DNA from: Dryas octopetala
Taxonomy: Eukaryota; Streptophyta; Magnoliopsida; Rosales; Rosaceae
Reading direction: 5' to 3'
Length of the DNA stretch: 64,000 nucleotides
Assembly: GCA_963921425.1 (NCBI GenBank)
Contig: OY992836.1
Span: 5,719,825 to 5,783,824, forward strand
Position numbers and translations under genes: made by a program. Below are positions 38,201 to 48,348 of the stretch, in pieces (position 1 is the first letter of the stretch; each line of letters starts with the position of its first letter). Under the pieces are notes generated by a model. That model did no database searches, had not been told where the DNA came from, and saw only the letters and a program-made list of their open reading frames with translations.

Positions 38201-39212
38201 TTTTAAGGATTGTATTTGTTTGCACAATTATATATATATTATTTGATAGAAGGTATTTGTCTTATTGTCTATACAATTTTGATGCTCAAACAAAAACTAA
38301 TTTGATTGATTTTTTATATGAATGACTTAAAATATGGACGGTTCGATCATTATTGAATTCCCCACTTTGTAATTAGCAGAGAATATCCCCACTTTATGTT
38401 AAACAAATAATTATTTCTGTATATATATATATATATATATATTATATCCTTCATTTTAATATGTTAGTTGACTAATTCATCAGAAGGATCGGAATTGAAG
38501 AATGACAAGAAGCACTGAGTACCTCAACAAAACTGCGAAGAAGAATGTTGCAACAGGTAGACAGTTGATGGTTGCTGCACACAAAGTCGCAGATGTATAG
38601 ATAAGAGCAATGCAATAAGCATTTATGGCCAAAGTAATCCTGAAACGCAACATCTATCGATCACGTACTGCATATATATTTATGCATTTAAACCTTCAAT
38701 ATATATTTGCAGTCACCATATGATCATACACGGTTTTCTCTTTTTGAATTGATGATCGATTATCACTATAATAAGCTACAAGCCTACAACAATGACAATA
38801 ATATTAAACCATGCGTACGCGCGTACCCCAAAAAAGACAGCATAAAAATCTTGCAGAAGGTCACAAAAGAAAGCGGCGTTGCATTTTTCCTGGAATATAT
38901 ACCAAACAAATTAGATCAATGAAATAAACCATGTTGTAATTATATTTCATATATACTATGTATACAAGGAAGGAGAAGAGAAAAAGATAATAATTAAAAA
39001 AAAAAGGTTTAATTAATTGCTTCTTTTTCTTATAAGTACCGTTCGAAAATGAAGGCGATAGGAAGTATGAACACAGTTCCGACTGTTTGTCTATAGAAGA
39101 CGAATACATAACTGCTCATACCCCCATTAAACGCAGCTTTAGAGAGCAAGAGCATGCCAGCATATATTATTTGTATGAAAACTACTGCCAAGTAAGGCTT
39201 CTTTGAAGCCAT
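26221..39212 (-). CDS. WAT1-related / UMAMIT (EamA) transporter, copy A
   Basis: Seven exons on the minus strand: 39040-39212, 38827-38889, 38523-38639, 27730-27988, 27386-27544, 26603-26754 and 26221-26374. All have GT-AG borders and compatible phases, giving 358 residues. The family (nodulin MtN21, DMT superfamily) has ten membrane helices in two EamA halves and moves amino acids or auxin-related compounds across the plasma membrane or tonoplast. Diagnostic text: MASKKPYLAVVFIQIIYAG start, FVFYRQ, PLSFVTFCKIF, IALIYTSAT, NCLPVATFFFAV, RTRAGIAKVAG, FYKGP, a His-rich loop, WSLWLVLQ, ERNPSQWKLGWN, YVIEKKGPVFQAM, LLGEAITLGSVLGG and LYSVLWGKSKEE. Intron 3 is 10.5 kb because an 8.1-kb CACTA element and a MITE lie in it. 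Copy-specific residues: SMTGVTTLVFYK in exon 4, AVLLR and ATLCAAT in exon 3. The substrate cannot be told from sequence. Confidence 0.92.
26968..27123. repeat. Hairpin MITE in intron 5 of gene A
   Basis: Inverted ends: TGGAATCCTGTATGAGAATT on the left pairs with the minus-strand right end CGGAATCCTATACGAGAATC. A nested second pair (GATCCTATACGG / TTGTATAGAAT) lies inside. The same element is at about 43002-43157 in gene B and 52140-52295 in gene C, so it predates the gene duplications. Confidence 0.7.
28325..28690. repeat. Left subterminal repeats of the CACTA element
   Basis: More than ten copies of CTGGCGGATTAGACCGCCAG-like inverted motifs at 20-45 bp spacing. They are typical binding sites for the TNPA-type protein in CACTA ends. 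Confidence 0.85.
29920..33458 (+). pseudogene. CACTA transposase TNPD-like (Transposase_21), broken
   Basis: Starts at ATG 29920 (MDRTWLTIPRQLEAYVDGIN) with the Transposase-associated zinc domain (KCPCKKCCN..VVDHLVWH-type spacing). The Transposase_21 core follows (RHPSDSPAWK, ASDGFNPFGHMS, LLIPGPRSPGNDIDVYLR, DFPAYGMLSGWSTKG, CPHC). Next come DUF4218 (DVMHIEKNVCDN, LPIHLANEAAIAGPVQYRWM) and, after an intron at 32191-32272, its tail. DUF4216 lies in the last exon (CGVFVPANIP, LFKCDW, FILASQAMQVFYV). Breaks: a frameshift near 30650-30660, a TGA at 30770-30772 where the family has Trp, a TAG at 32658-32660, and a frameshift near 32825. Four lesions in about 1,000 codons suggest recent loss of function. 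Confidence 0.9.
33711..35592 (+). pseudogene. CACTA TNPA-like accessory transposase (Transposase_24 type), broken
   Basis: Multi-exon gene after TNPD. Exons begin at ATG 33711 (MSDNEEHMDEHHDE), then about 33868-34100 (PQRRIRGPGKIKWAG, WRLVDEETKNTLWDRI), 34196-34412 (TLHIAEHAYKEYRAYLKGKY), 34491-34584 (SHTSGSWTFERLHEDY), 34687-34790 (GVEPDPVTFFRVTHTRKD) and 34891-35592. The last exon has EAQCLEWQKKQEAMQ, a Gln-rich coiled coil and a Pro/Met/Ser-rich tail. TNPA proteins bind the subterminal repeats and assist excision. Two in-frame stops are visible: TAG at 33936-33938 and TAA at 35260-35262 inside the Gln run, with the frame continuing open beyond each. Confidence 0.82.
35765..36405. repeat. 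Right subterminal tandem repeats of the CACTA element
   Basis: An array of units of roughly 68-75 bp and shorter. Each pairs CCTGGCGGATA with TATCCGCCAGGAA around CAATGCCGGCGGT. Repeats are regular at first (35815-36085), then shorten to about 32 bp (36085-36220). Confidence 0.9.
36461..37112. mobile_element. MULE-like MITE with 300-bp inverted arms, copy A
   Basis: A 652-bp element with long inverted arms: the left GGCATAAATTCAATTTAGGC pairs with the minus-strand right end GGCATAAATTCAGTTTAGAC. It is flanked by the 9-bp duplication TAAATATGT/TAAATATAT (36452-36460, 37113-37121). The same insertion is at 44373-45024 and 53511-54162, where the 9-bp flanks are identical, so it predates all gene duplications. 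It lies in intron 3 of the transporter. Confidence 0.88.
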
Positions 39213-41088
39213 TAATGATCACAGTTATGATATATATATATATATATATATCTAGCTACTTGCTAGCTAGGCCTCTGCCTTCTAAGTATATACAACTTAG
39301 AGACTGCAAATGGGAATGATGAGAATGGGCAAGAGGCTCTACTTTAATTTTCGATCACTTTGATTAGTAGTCTTTGTCAGTGGCCCACGTCCCATGCATG
39401 TTGCACCCAACTTCCAGCACCTTGATTTGCTTGAAATATTATTTTCAATATTAGAGAATCTTTTGCCCAACAAGAAAAATAATTGAGCATCTTATCAAAT
39501 GTGAGACATGCAATTGTATATATTATACTCAAATATATATTGCCTTAAGACTTCACCACCTTTAATTTGGTTAATTATAATTCAGAAGTAGAATCTTATC
39601 TTAAAAAGTTTGGATGCAAAGAAGAAAAATATCTCACTTAATATATTCAATGATGAACAATTAATTATTCTATATAAAATAATTATATTTGTCATACAAT
39701 TCGATGCTAAAAATCTCTCATATCCTAAACCTCCAACCCTAGTAAATATGGTGAGATTTGGAAACACGAGCAAGACTTATATATAGTACTGCACAAGAGT
39801 TGAAATTCGGTAGTGGTTTATTTATTCTCCAAAGCATTCGGTAGTTTTTTAATTGCCCACCATCGGTTTCTGTTCCATGACTGTTCCTTTTGGTCCTGTA
39901 TAACATCATCAGCAATGAGTGGTTGGAATACGTTGTCGTTTTTGTTGGCGGCATTTACCAGATGGTAGTTGAGAATTCATATCTTGGATATTGTATTGAA
40001 GAGTCCTTAATTAGTGCATCTGCAGCAGCCTTCACTTGATTATCACTTGGATATTTTGCCAGGACAACAACCTTCACTTGGGCATTTCCAGTGAGGTGCA
40101 ATTCTCAACTTGGGCAGAAAGACTCCATACGGGGTGGCGGACTTGACTATCATTAGAACATGTGATTTATAGTTTAATCCATTTTATAGTTCATTTATAG
40201 ACGGAAACCTTAATAGTATATAAGAATTAATATATTGAGGTCCAAAAATATTGTCTAGCCACCACGGCTAGCGTTTGCTCTTCCAAAATTTCCCTCAATA
40301 TTATCCTAAAATTAATGATATTTAAATTTTAAAATTTAATCCTAAAATTATTCTAATATTAGGATAATATATACATCAACTTAAAAAATGAAAAATTAGT
40401 TAAATACTAGGAAAAAAAGTATGGGTTGGTACATTTCAATTGTACCAATAGTTAAAAGAAAAACTGAAATAGAATATATAGTAGTACAAGTTAACTTATT
40501 AAAGGGAGGATAAAACTCCTAATGAGCTCCCAAATTGCATTTAGGATATGAACGTTGACACATTTCAATTATGCCAATACGAGGTTGGTATATTTGACAA
40601 TACAATGTACCAAGAACAACCGATCACTTTGGAATTTTGGGAGGAGTCCAAAATCCTGGAGTTAAAAACTAACATTTATAAAGCCAACAAACCAAGTACT
40701 AAGCACTTAGAGAAGGAGAAAAATGTACTAGTTCAGATTGGAAGAGAGTACTTGTTCTTGATTAATTGTGATCGACATGATTCAACTTCCTATAGTTCAC
40801 ACATAATCGTAGTGAACCATCATGCTTTTTGGCGAATAGCACGGGATCTCCCCAAGGTGATGCACTTTTTGATCTTATGAAGCCCTTCTTCCTAGCTTAA
40901 ATCCTCCAATTGCACCTTCAATTCTTCCAACTTAGAGAGGGTCATTCGGTAGGGTGGGATTGAGATAGGTTGAGTACCAGGTGCCAAGTCAATCATAAAC
41001 TCTACTTCTCTTTGCGGTGGTACGTATTCCTCGTAAATCTTCAAGAAATACTTTGGAGTACTCGTCAAATACTGGTATCACATTACAC
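39213..41088. other. Upstream region of gene A
   Basis: Promoter-side DNA of gene A with a TA microsatellite at about 39228-39251. It is copied at 48349-50226 (gene B) and, in more diverged and shortened form, at 57487-58600 (gene C). A 110-codon open stretch at 40548-40880 is partly antisense to a gypsy fossil fragment and is not counted as a gene. Confidence 0.6.
40790..41080 (-). mobile_element. Small Ty3/gypsy fossil fragment, copy A
   Basis: On the minus strand this resembles the protease/RT spacer of gypsy polyproteins ([29 protein letters not shown]). It is short, old and broken, and is copied at 49928-50218. It is absent from the matching region of copy C. Confidence 0.7.
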
Positions 41089-42234
41089 CACTACAAGAAA
41101 AATCACTTTTTATAACATTATATTTACAACATTTAATATGTAAATGCTGTTAATTATAAATATTTATAACAATATTTAATTAAGATGTTGCATAACTATG
41201 TTACATTTTGTCTAATTAGATGCAACACCTGATTTTACATATTTACAACATCTTTACGCCTTAAAATCCCTAACCCTTACCACGTGATGAAAACGTTGTT
41301 AACTCCAGATTTTTCATGGGTTCTCATTCTTCTGCCAGATTAATTCTTCCCGCATAGAAGTTTGATAACATTATCAGCTCTCAAATCATGATTGTACAAA
41401 AGTGATTTAGATCGAATTCAACCCTAAACCTCAAAGGTACGTATGAGGTTCTTCAAAATTACCCAAAATCCAGTGGTGCTTTCTCGCTCTTTCTCCCAGT
41501 GATCTTTGTATGACAGTAGTTGTGTTAAGAAATGAAAAATCTGGTACGTACGTATCTCTACATCCTATTCTTACTTTTCATTTTTTGTTTCTTTGTTTGG
41601 GTATAGCCCACGCTAGCTAATCCAGTAGTTAGAGCTTTGGTCAATAGGGCTTGAGTAGTGGGTACCATGGTTCAAATTAAGGAAGGGTGCATAGTTGAGA
41701 GTTATCTAACTGAAGATGTATGAGGTTTAATTGGTAGTGGATACATGGAACAAGCAAGTAAAATAGGTACTCGATTGGAATTAATGATGAAATAATATTA
41801 TTTGGACATACATTCACTATTGGGGTACCAATTATTTTGGATGATGATATGTTACAAATTGCTCATTGCTATGTGTTACGTAATAGTACAAAAGTTGAGC
41901 CGTATTTTGAGTAAGTTCGATGGCTATTATATTAGACAACAATTATCTTAAGTTTTTTAAAATTTTGTTTGTATTTGGTTTTATATATTAGAATGCACAA
42001 AGAAGAGTTGAAACAAGAAGATACCAGACTTAGAAATTCAAAGTACGAAAGCCTAGCTACTAGATAAGAGGCACACAGACCAATTTTGCAAATAGTTGTC
42101 AAATAAGGTGGTTGAGTATTTTTTGATTTGCTACCAATCTTCCTTTATCATTTAGATATAGTTAGTGATCCCCAACTTAATTTATATTTAAACATATTAA
42201 GGTCCAAGAAGATGGGATCATTGACACATTGTTG
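41089..42234 (+). mobile_element. CACTA remnant between genes A and B
   Basis: It begins with CACTACAAGAAAA at 41089, a common CACTA terminus, and short ACAACAT-type subterminal repeats follow. Near 41850-42080 the plus strand gives HCYVLRNSTKVEPYFEMHKE and nearby text like the DUF4218 end of TNPD. It is cut off at 42234 by the duplication junction. The copy is at 50227-51372, and a shortened part is at 58602-58947. Confidence 0.65.
41620..41690 (+). repeat. tRNA-derived SINE-like segment (tentative)
   Basis: CCAGTAGTTAGAGCTTTGG resembles an A box and ATGGTTCAAATT, some 45 bp later, a decayed B box, as in plant SINEs. The copies are near 50758 and 58826. No 3' tail or flanking duplication was identified. 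Confidence 0.3.
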
Positions 42235-42254
42235 AACAAATTAACAACGGTGGT

Positions 42255-45200
42255 TCACTGATGGTCACCTCTGGTTCTTTCACCTTGATCTGCCCCTTCC
42301 TTTTCAGCTTGAAGTGGTAAGCAAGCCTGATTTTTCATGTTCTCTTCTTTGCTTTTTCCCCACAAAACACTGTAAAGGCTCACCACCAACATGATCCCAC
42401 CCAAAACACTGCGAAAAGAGTTACGTGATTAGGGCATCCTCCATCCGAATGCAAACAAAATGTACACATGGAACAAACTTAAGCCATATATGCAAAAATT
42501 TAAAAGCACAGTCCGCCACAAGATTCAAAATAAAATTACCCACATTTTCAAAAGAACATAGACCTATTAATTATATCTTTCAAGATATATGGTTCAATAA
42601 CAAAATTGGGAACAAAAAAACGAAAAAAGTATTCACCTTCCCAAAGTAATGGCCTCCCCTAAGAGAAATACTGAGCCAATAATTGTGATGATCAGATTTA
42701 GAGGTTGTGACATGGCTTGGAAAACAGGACCCTTCTTTTCGATCACATATGTTTGCAAGTAGTATGAAACACTGGTCACCATGATTCCCTGATCATAGGT
42801 TGCAATTTACTTGACTTAATTTTAGTATAAGCATGCTAGAAAGAATGATGAAAAATGTGAGAAGTGAACTTCTATATATATATGCATGAGTGCAAATAAT
42901 TAACACTGCTCCTTAGAAATCACCCATCCACTAAACTTAAGCCTACGTACTCCATGTAATGGTGATTTTAGCATCCACACTATGGTGATCCACTCTCAGC
43001 ATGGAATCCTGTATGAGAATTTTTTATGCCAATATGCAAAAAGATTTTTTAATTAGACGGGATCCTATACAGAAATCTGAGTCCTATAAAAGAATCTTTT
43101 ATGCATGAAAAACTTTTTGTATAGAATTGACATAAAAGATTCTCGTATAGAATTCTGTCTACACTAGATATGAGTATAAAGGTTTACTAACCTTACTGGA
43201 CATTAGAAATTAAAAAAGGGAGATACGTACTAAACTTGGATCAAAAACTCATCAAAATCTAATTAACATGAAATCTAAGAACCCGACTTAAATTGACATT
43301 ATATATAGATATATATATATTCTATCTTTGGTTTTCGATCTCTTTGGTTGATCCTCTGCAGTTAGGAGAAAAGAACTAATATAGAAAAGCAGCTAGCTTA
43401 TAACATAATTAGTTTTCTTACACAGTAAGCTACTGCAAGTAACTCCATGTTCCAGCCCAGCTTCCACTGACTAGGATTTCTTTCAAAAGCGATAGCAACA
43501 ACAAATGATTGAACCGCACTTGACAGGCACTGTAGACTTGTGAAGCATAGCTTTGCTGGGTACTTTTTCAGAAGTTGGGCCTATTTTCAATAAACATGCA
43601 AATGGTAATAGACATTACACACAAACATATTATATTATATTATATATATGTTTTTTTATTTATATATAGAAATAATAAAAGAATATTTAGTAAGCCATTT
43701 GACAGAGGAAATTACTTCTTCCTTTTTGTTCTATAGAAGTAGGATTGAAATCAAAGAGCAAGTACCTGAAGTACAAGCCACAAACTCCAACAGATAATAG
43801 AAATGAACAAGAGAAAACAACCGATGATCCATCTTGGTTGAGAATTGGATGCATGATGAGGCTGATGGTGTTGAGTGTTATGATACTCCAAAGGGTAATG
43901 ATGGAGAAAGGGTTTGAAGTGGGGGCCCTTGTAAAAGGCAAGGGTGGTCACACCTGTCATGCACAATACAAGACCTGCAACTTTTGCAATCCCTGCTCTT
44001 GTCCTTAAATCCACCTTCTCCATCCTGCATTTATTAGTTGTAACAATATATGCCATAAATACGGATACTTAAATTTATAATCAATTATCGATAATGAATG
44101 ATTATCAGAAAAAAAAAAAAAAAAAAAAAGTATCAATAATCAATTGAAGCTGAACAGAGTACTCAATAATTAAACACAAAGAAAGTTCGCTGCTGAGTGC
44201 TGGCTACTTTCTAATTTTTATATATGATATGTTGCTGCACCCCTTTGATGCTGCCCCATTTAAAGGATGCTATATTAATGTAGAATCCTCTTTGTCCAAA
44301 AAAGTTGGATTGGAATTATCTGCTGTGCTTGGTTTTACATTCTTAATACAAATGTAAAGATTATAAATATATGGCATAAATTCAATTTAGATACATAACT
44401 ATATATGTCATTTCAACGAGGTCCATAAACTTTAAAATATTTCAAATATACACTCGATTTATTATCTAAATTAAAAAATAGACTTCCGTCTATCGATTTG
44501 TTGAGAAATCAGTTAAATGTCAACTTACCTTTTGCTGACGGGGATTAATTGGGGACGTGGCGCCAACTCAGCATACCTTTCCCGTCAAATAAGCAACACA
44601 TGTCCACCTGAAACGGGCTCACACACCCATCATCTCTTTCTCGCTCGTCGAACGCTCTCCTGACCATTTAGTCTCCCAAAATTAAACATCACGTTTTCCC
44701 CCAAATTCGAATATAATCCCTTACTTGTGTTCGACAAGCGAGAAATAGATGATGAGTTTGTGAGCCCGTGTCAGGGGTTAGGTGGACAGGTGTTGCCGTG
44801 TCGCTCATTTAGCGGGAAAGGTTTGCTGAGATGGCGCTACGTCACCAAGTAATCCCGGTCAGCAAAAGCCAAGCTGGCATTTAACTGATCTCTCAACGAA
44901 TCAATGGACAGAAGTTCATTTTTCAATTTAGATAGTAGATCGGGTGTATATTTGAAATATTTTAAAGTTCGTAGACCCCGTTGAAATGACATATATAGTT
45001 ATGTGTCCAAATTGAATTTATGCTTAAATATATTGATGTAACCCACATGAATTCACATTCTCTATTTGTTTTTTATTTAATAGTTGTCTTCACTGTTAGT
45101 CTTAGTCATATATTTATTATCCAAGTTAAGGTAGAAAGCGAAAAAATGAATTAAATAGATTCATAATAGGGTTGTGAATAGAGTTATATAAATCTGTGGA

Positions 45201-48200
45201 TTTATATTGCACAGCTAGGATAACAAGTAAAAACAAAACCAGCAGATAATCTAAATTTAACCCACACACTTGAAAAGTGTTATGAATTCATTTTCTTTTT
45301 CACTTGCACACCTTTAGATTTATAATATATAGTTTAAATTAAAAATTAAACAAAAACAAGCAGAGAATATAAAACCCCAAAATTCACCTCAGCTGCAATA
45401 TATTTTTCATTTTCTTTTGGGTTCAATACCATAGTTCATCACTAGTAAGTTGCAATATATTCTCTCCATCTGTTTCAATAAATAAATATGCATATAATAT
45501 ATATATTAACTTACTAACTAGTTAGTTTTAAAGCATTTATATATATATAATCTCTATTTCTCATTGGGTTAGAAACCATAGGCTTGTCTTACCTCCTCTG
45601 ACTTTTAGGTAATTGATCCAAACTTCAAATTAAGGCCACAGTACCCAAAATATCTGCTATCCCCTTCCTTCTTACATATATATATATATTCCATTAAGAG
45701 ATTCCTCAAATAATTTTATTTAAGGGATCGCTCATGGGGTCCATTTCATATAGTATTTCAACGATTTGAACCGTCCATTTTTTAGATCTATATTTAAAGA
45801 TCATCATTGTAAAAAATTAGACAAATAGATGAACAAAATATTTTCGATAAACACTTGAAATTGTGACCATTTAATCAATGGCCAAATGGTTTCCGATTAA
45901 TCTAACGTTTTACAAGGACGATCCTTCAATGTAGACCAAAAAAATAAAAAATTTCAATTGTCAAAATACAATGTGGAGTGGACCTTACAAGAGATTCCTT
46001 AAATAAGCTTATTTAATGGCTCCCTCAATAGAAACCTATATATATATATATATTTTTTTTTTTACGAATTGTATTTGTTTGCACAGTTATATATATATAT
46101 TATTGGGCAAATTACACAAAAGTACCTCAACTAACCACCCTATATCACTTGAGTACCCCAATTAAAAAAAGTTGCTCGTAGGTACCTCAATTACTGATTT
46201 TGCACTCCCAGGTACCTCCGTCAACTTTTCCGTCAGGCCTGCCGTTAATTGCCTACGTGGCACACTAGAAACATGCCACGTGGACAAAAAAAATTTTAAA
46301 AATAAAAATGTTTTTAAAAAATAAACTAATTATTTAAAAAAACAAAAAAAAATTTAAAAACTCAAAAACTCAAAAAAAAAAAACAAAAAAATGGAGTTGC
46401 AGGGGAGTTGCAGCCAGCCTCCCTTCGCCTCCCACCCTTCCCTCCGAGACCCACCCAACCCAGCCACCCACCCCTCCGACCCCAGCCACCTTGCCGCCGA
46501 CCCCAGCCACCATGCCGCCGACCCACCCCTTCTCTTTCCACGCCCTTCTCCTCTCTCTCTCTCTCTCTCCCCGAAACCCCAGCCCAAGCCCAACCAGAGC
46601 CTAGTGACCCACCCCCTCCTCCCTTTGCCTCCCCCAGTGACCCACCCACTTCCCTCCCATCTCCGGCCACCAGCTCCATCTCTCTCTTTATGTCATTCTC
46701 TTTCCCTCTGTTTCTCTATCTCTCTCTCTCTCTTATAGATCTGAACGAAGGTGGAGCTCAGGGCAGGCGGGCGGGTCGGGGCTGGGGTTTCGGGGAGAGA
46801 GAGAGAGAGAGAGAAAGAGTGAGGTACAGAGAGAAGAGATGGGAGGGGAGAGAAAGGGGGTGGGTGGCTCGGTCGGGGAGAGAGAGAGAGAGAGCGAGGC
46901 AGAGAGAGAAAGTGAGGGGCGAGGAGAGAGAGAGAGAGAGTGAGGCAGAGAGAGGAGAGAGGGGGTGAGTGGTTGAGTGGGTCGGCGGTGTGGTGGGTGG
47001 ATCGACGACATGGTAGCTGGGGTCGGAGGGGGGGATGGCTGGGTTGGGTGGGTCTCGGAGGGAGAGGTGGGAGGCGGAGGGAGGCTCCTGCAACTCCATT
47101 TTTTTTTGTTTTTTTTTGAGTTTTTAATTTTTTTTTGTTTTTTTAAATAATTAGTTTATTTTTTAAAACATTTTTTATTTTTAAAATTTTTTTTGTCCAC
47201 GTGGCATGTTTCTAGTGTGCCACGTAGGCAATTAACGGCAGGCCTGATGGAAAAGTTGACGGAGGTACCTGGGTGTGCAAAATCAGTAATTGAGGTACCT
47301 ACGAGCAACTTTTTTTAATTGGGGTACTCAAGTGATATAGGGTGGTTAGTTGAGGTACTTTTGTGTAATTTGCCCTATATTATTTGATAGAAGGTATTTG
47401 TCTTATTGTCTATACAATTTTGATGCCCAAACAATAACTAATTTGATTGATTTTTTATATGAATGACTTAAAATATGGACGGTCTGATCATTGAATTCCC
47501 CACTCTGTGATTAGCGGAGAATATCCCCACTTTATGTTAAGCAAATAATTATTTCTGTATATATATATATATATATATTATATCCTTAATTTTAATATGT
47601 TAGTTGACTAATTCATCAGAAGGATCGGAATTGAAGAATGACAAGAAGCATTGAGTACCTCAAGAAAACTGCGAAGAAGAATGTTGCAACAGGTAGACAG
47701 TTGATGGTTGCTGCACACAAAGTCGCAGATGTATAGATAAGAGCAATGCAATAAGCATTTATGGCCAAAGTAATCCTGAAACGCAACATCTATCGATCAC
47801 GTACTGCATATATATTTATGCATTTAAACCTTCAATATATATTTGCAGTCACCATATGATCATACACGGTTTTCTCTTTTTGAATTGATGATCGATTATC
47901 ACTATAATAAGCTACAAGCCTACAACAATGACAATAATATTAAACCATGCGTACGCGCGTACCCCAAAAAAGACAGCATAAAAATCTTGCAGAAGGTCAC
48001 AAAAGAAAGCGGCGTTGCATTTTTCCTGGAATATATACCAAACAAATTAGATCAATGAAATAAACCATGTTGTAATTATATTTCATATATACTATGTATA
48101 CAAGGAAGGAGAAGAGAAAAAGATAATAATTAAAAAAAAAAGGTTTAATTAATTGCTTCTTTTTCTTATAAGTACCGTTCGAAAATGAAGGCGATAGGAA

Positions 48201-48348
48201 GTATGAACACAGTTCCGACTGTTTGTCTATAGAAGACGAATACATAACTGCTCATACCCCCATTAAACGCAGCTTTAGAGAGCAAGAGCATGCCAGCATA
48301 TATTATTTGTATGAAAACTACTGCCAAGTAAGGCTTCTTTGAAGCCAT
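42255..48348 (-). CDS. WAT1-related / UMAMIT (EamA) transporter, hybrid copy B
   Basis: Seven exons on the minus strand: 48176-48348, 47963-48025, 47659-47775, 43766-44024, 43422-43580, 42637-42788 and 42255-42408. It is open for 358 codons with the same splice pattern as copy A. Exons 1 and 2 equal copy A (IIYAGMLLLSK, YRQTVGTVF). Exons 4-7 equal copy C (CMTGVTTLAFYK). Exon 3 is mixed: ATLCAAT as in A, and AVFLR as in C. The gene is therefore a hybrid produced by unequal crossing-over inside exon 3. In ATLCAAT a Cys stands where copy C and most family members have Gly or Ala in a membrane helix. Intron 3 holds two MULE-like elements. The 3' flank beyond 20 bp after the stop is transposon-derived. 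It is expected to be functional if the 5' promoter copied from A is active. Confidence 0.92.
44373..45024. mobile_element. MULE-like MITE with 300-bp inverted arms, copy B
   Basis: Same insertion as at 36461-37112. The 9-bp flanks TAAATATAT (44364-44372 and 45025-45033) are exact here. Confidence 0.9.
46105..47375. mobile_element. MULE-like palindromic foldback element, copy B
   Basis: A 1271-bp element with 9-bp target duplication TATATTATT (46096-46104 and 47376-47384). The outer 390 bp or so of each side are near-perfect inverted copies starting GGGCAAATTACACAAAAGTA. Pairing continues more loosely through Pro-codon-rich CCCACC text and CT/GA runs towards the centre. The empty site is preserved in gene A (ATATATATATTATTTGATAG near 38230-38250). 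It lies in intron 3. Open frames inside are low-complexity by-products of the GA/CT runs. Confidence 0.93.

Larger units (their letters stand above)
38529..47716. repeat. Recent 9.14-kb tandem duplication, unit 1
   Basis: Unit 1 runs from exon 3 of gene A to exon 3 of gene B; unit 2 follows at once. Positions shift by 9136-9138 throughout, the 2-bp change being in a TA microsatellite near 39235. Only a handful of differences were noticed between the units: single bases near 43110 and 46431, a T/AT tract near 46040 and the microsatellite. This contrasts with many differences between the A-type and C-type outer halves. The crossover window is described under unit 2. Confidence 0.9.

Noticed and set aside
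39030-39212. Transporter exon 1 read as a complete 60-residue protein
   Set aside because: A donor GTACTT at 39039 ends the exon, and six further exons complete the known EamA family protein.
40548-40880. 110-codon open frame upstream of genes A and B (copy at 49686-50018)
   Set aside because: Its second half is antisense to a gypsy fossil fragment, no domain is recognisable, and it is absent from copy C.
41620-41690. Functional tRNA gene
   Set aside because: Only loose A-box and B-box resemblance; no cloverleaf with paired acceptor arms could be drawn.
46362-47099. Several long overlapping open frames on both strands in the foldback element (also 55500-56237)
   Set aside because: They arise from CT/GA runs and Pro/Ser/Arg-Glu low-complexity text inside a palindromic element; no domain is present and both strands are equally open.
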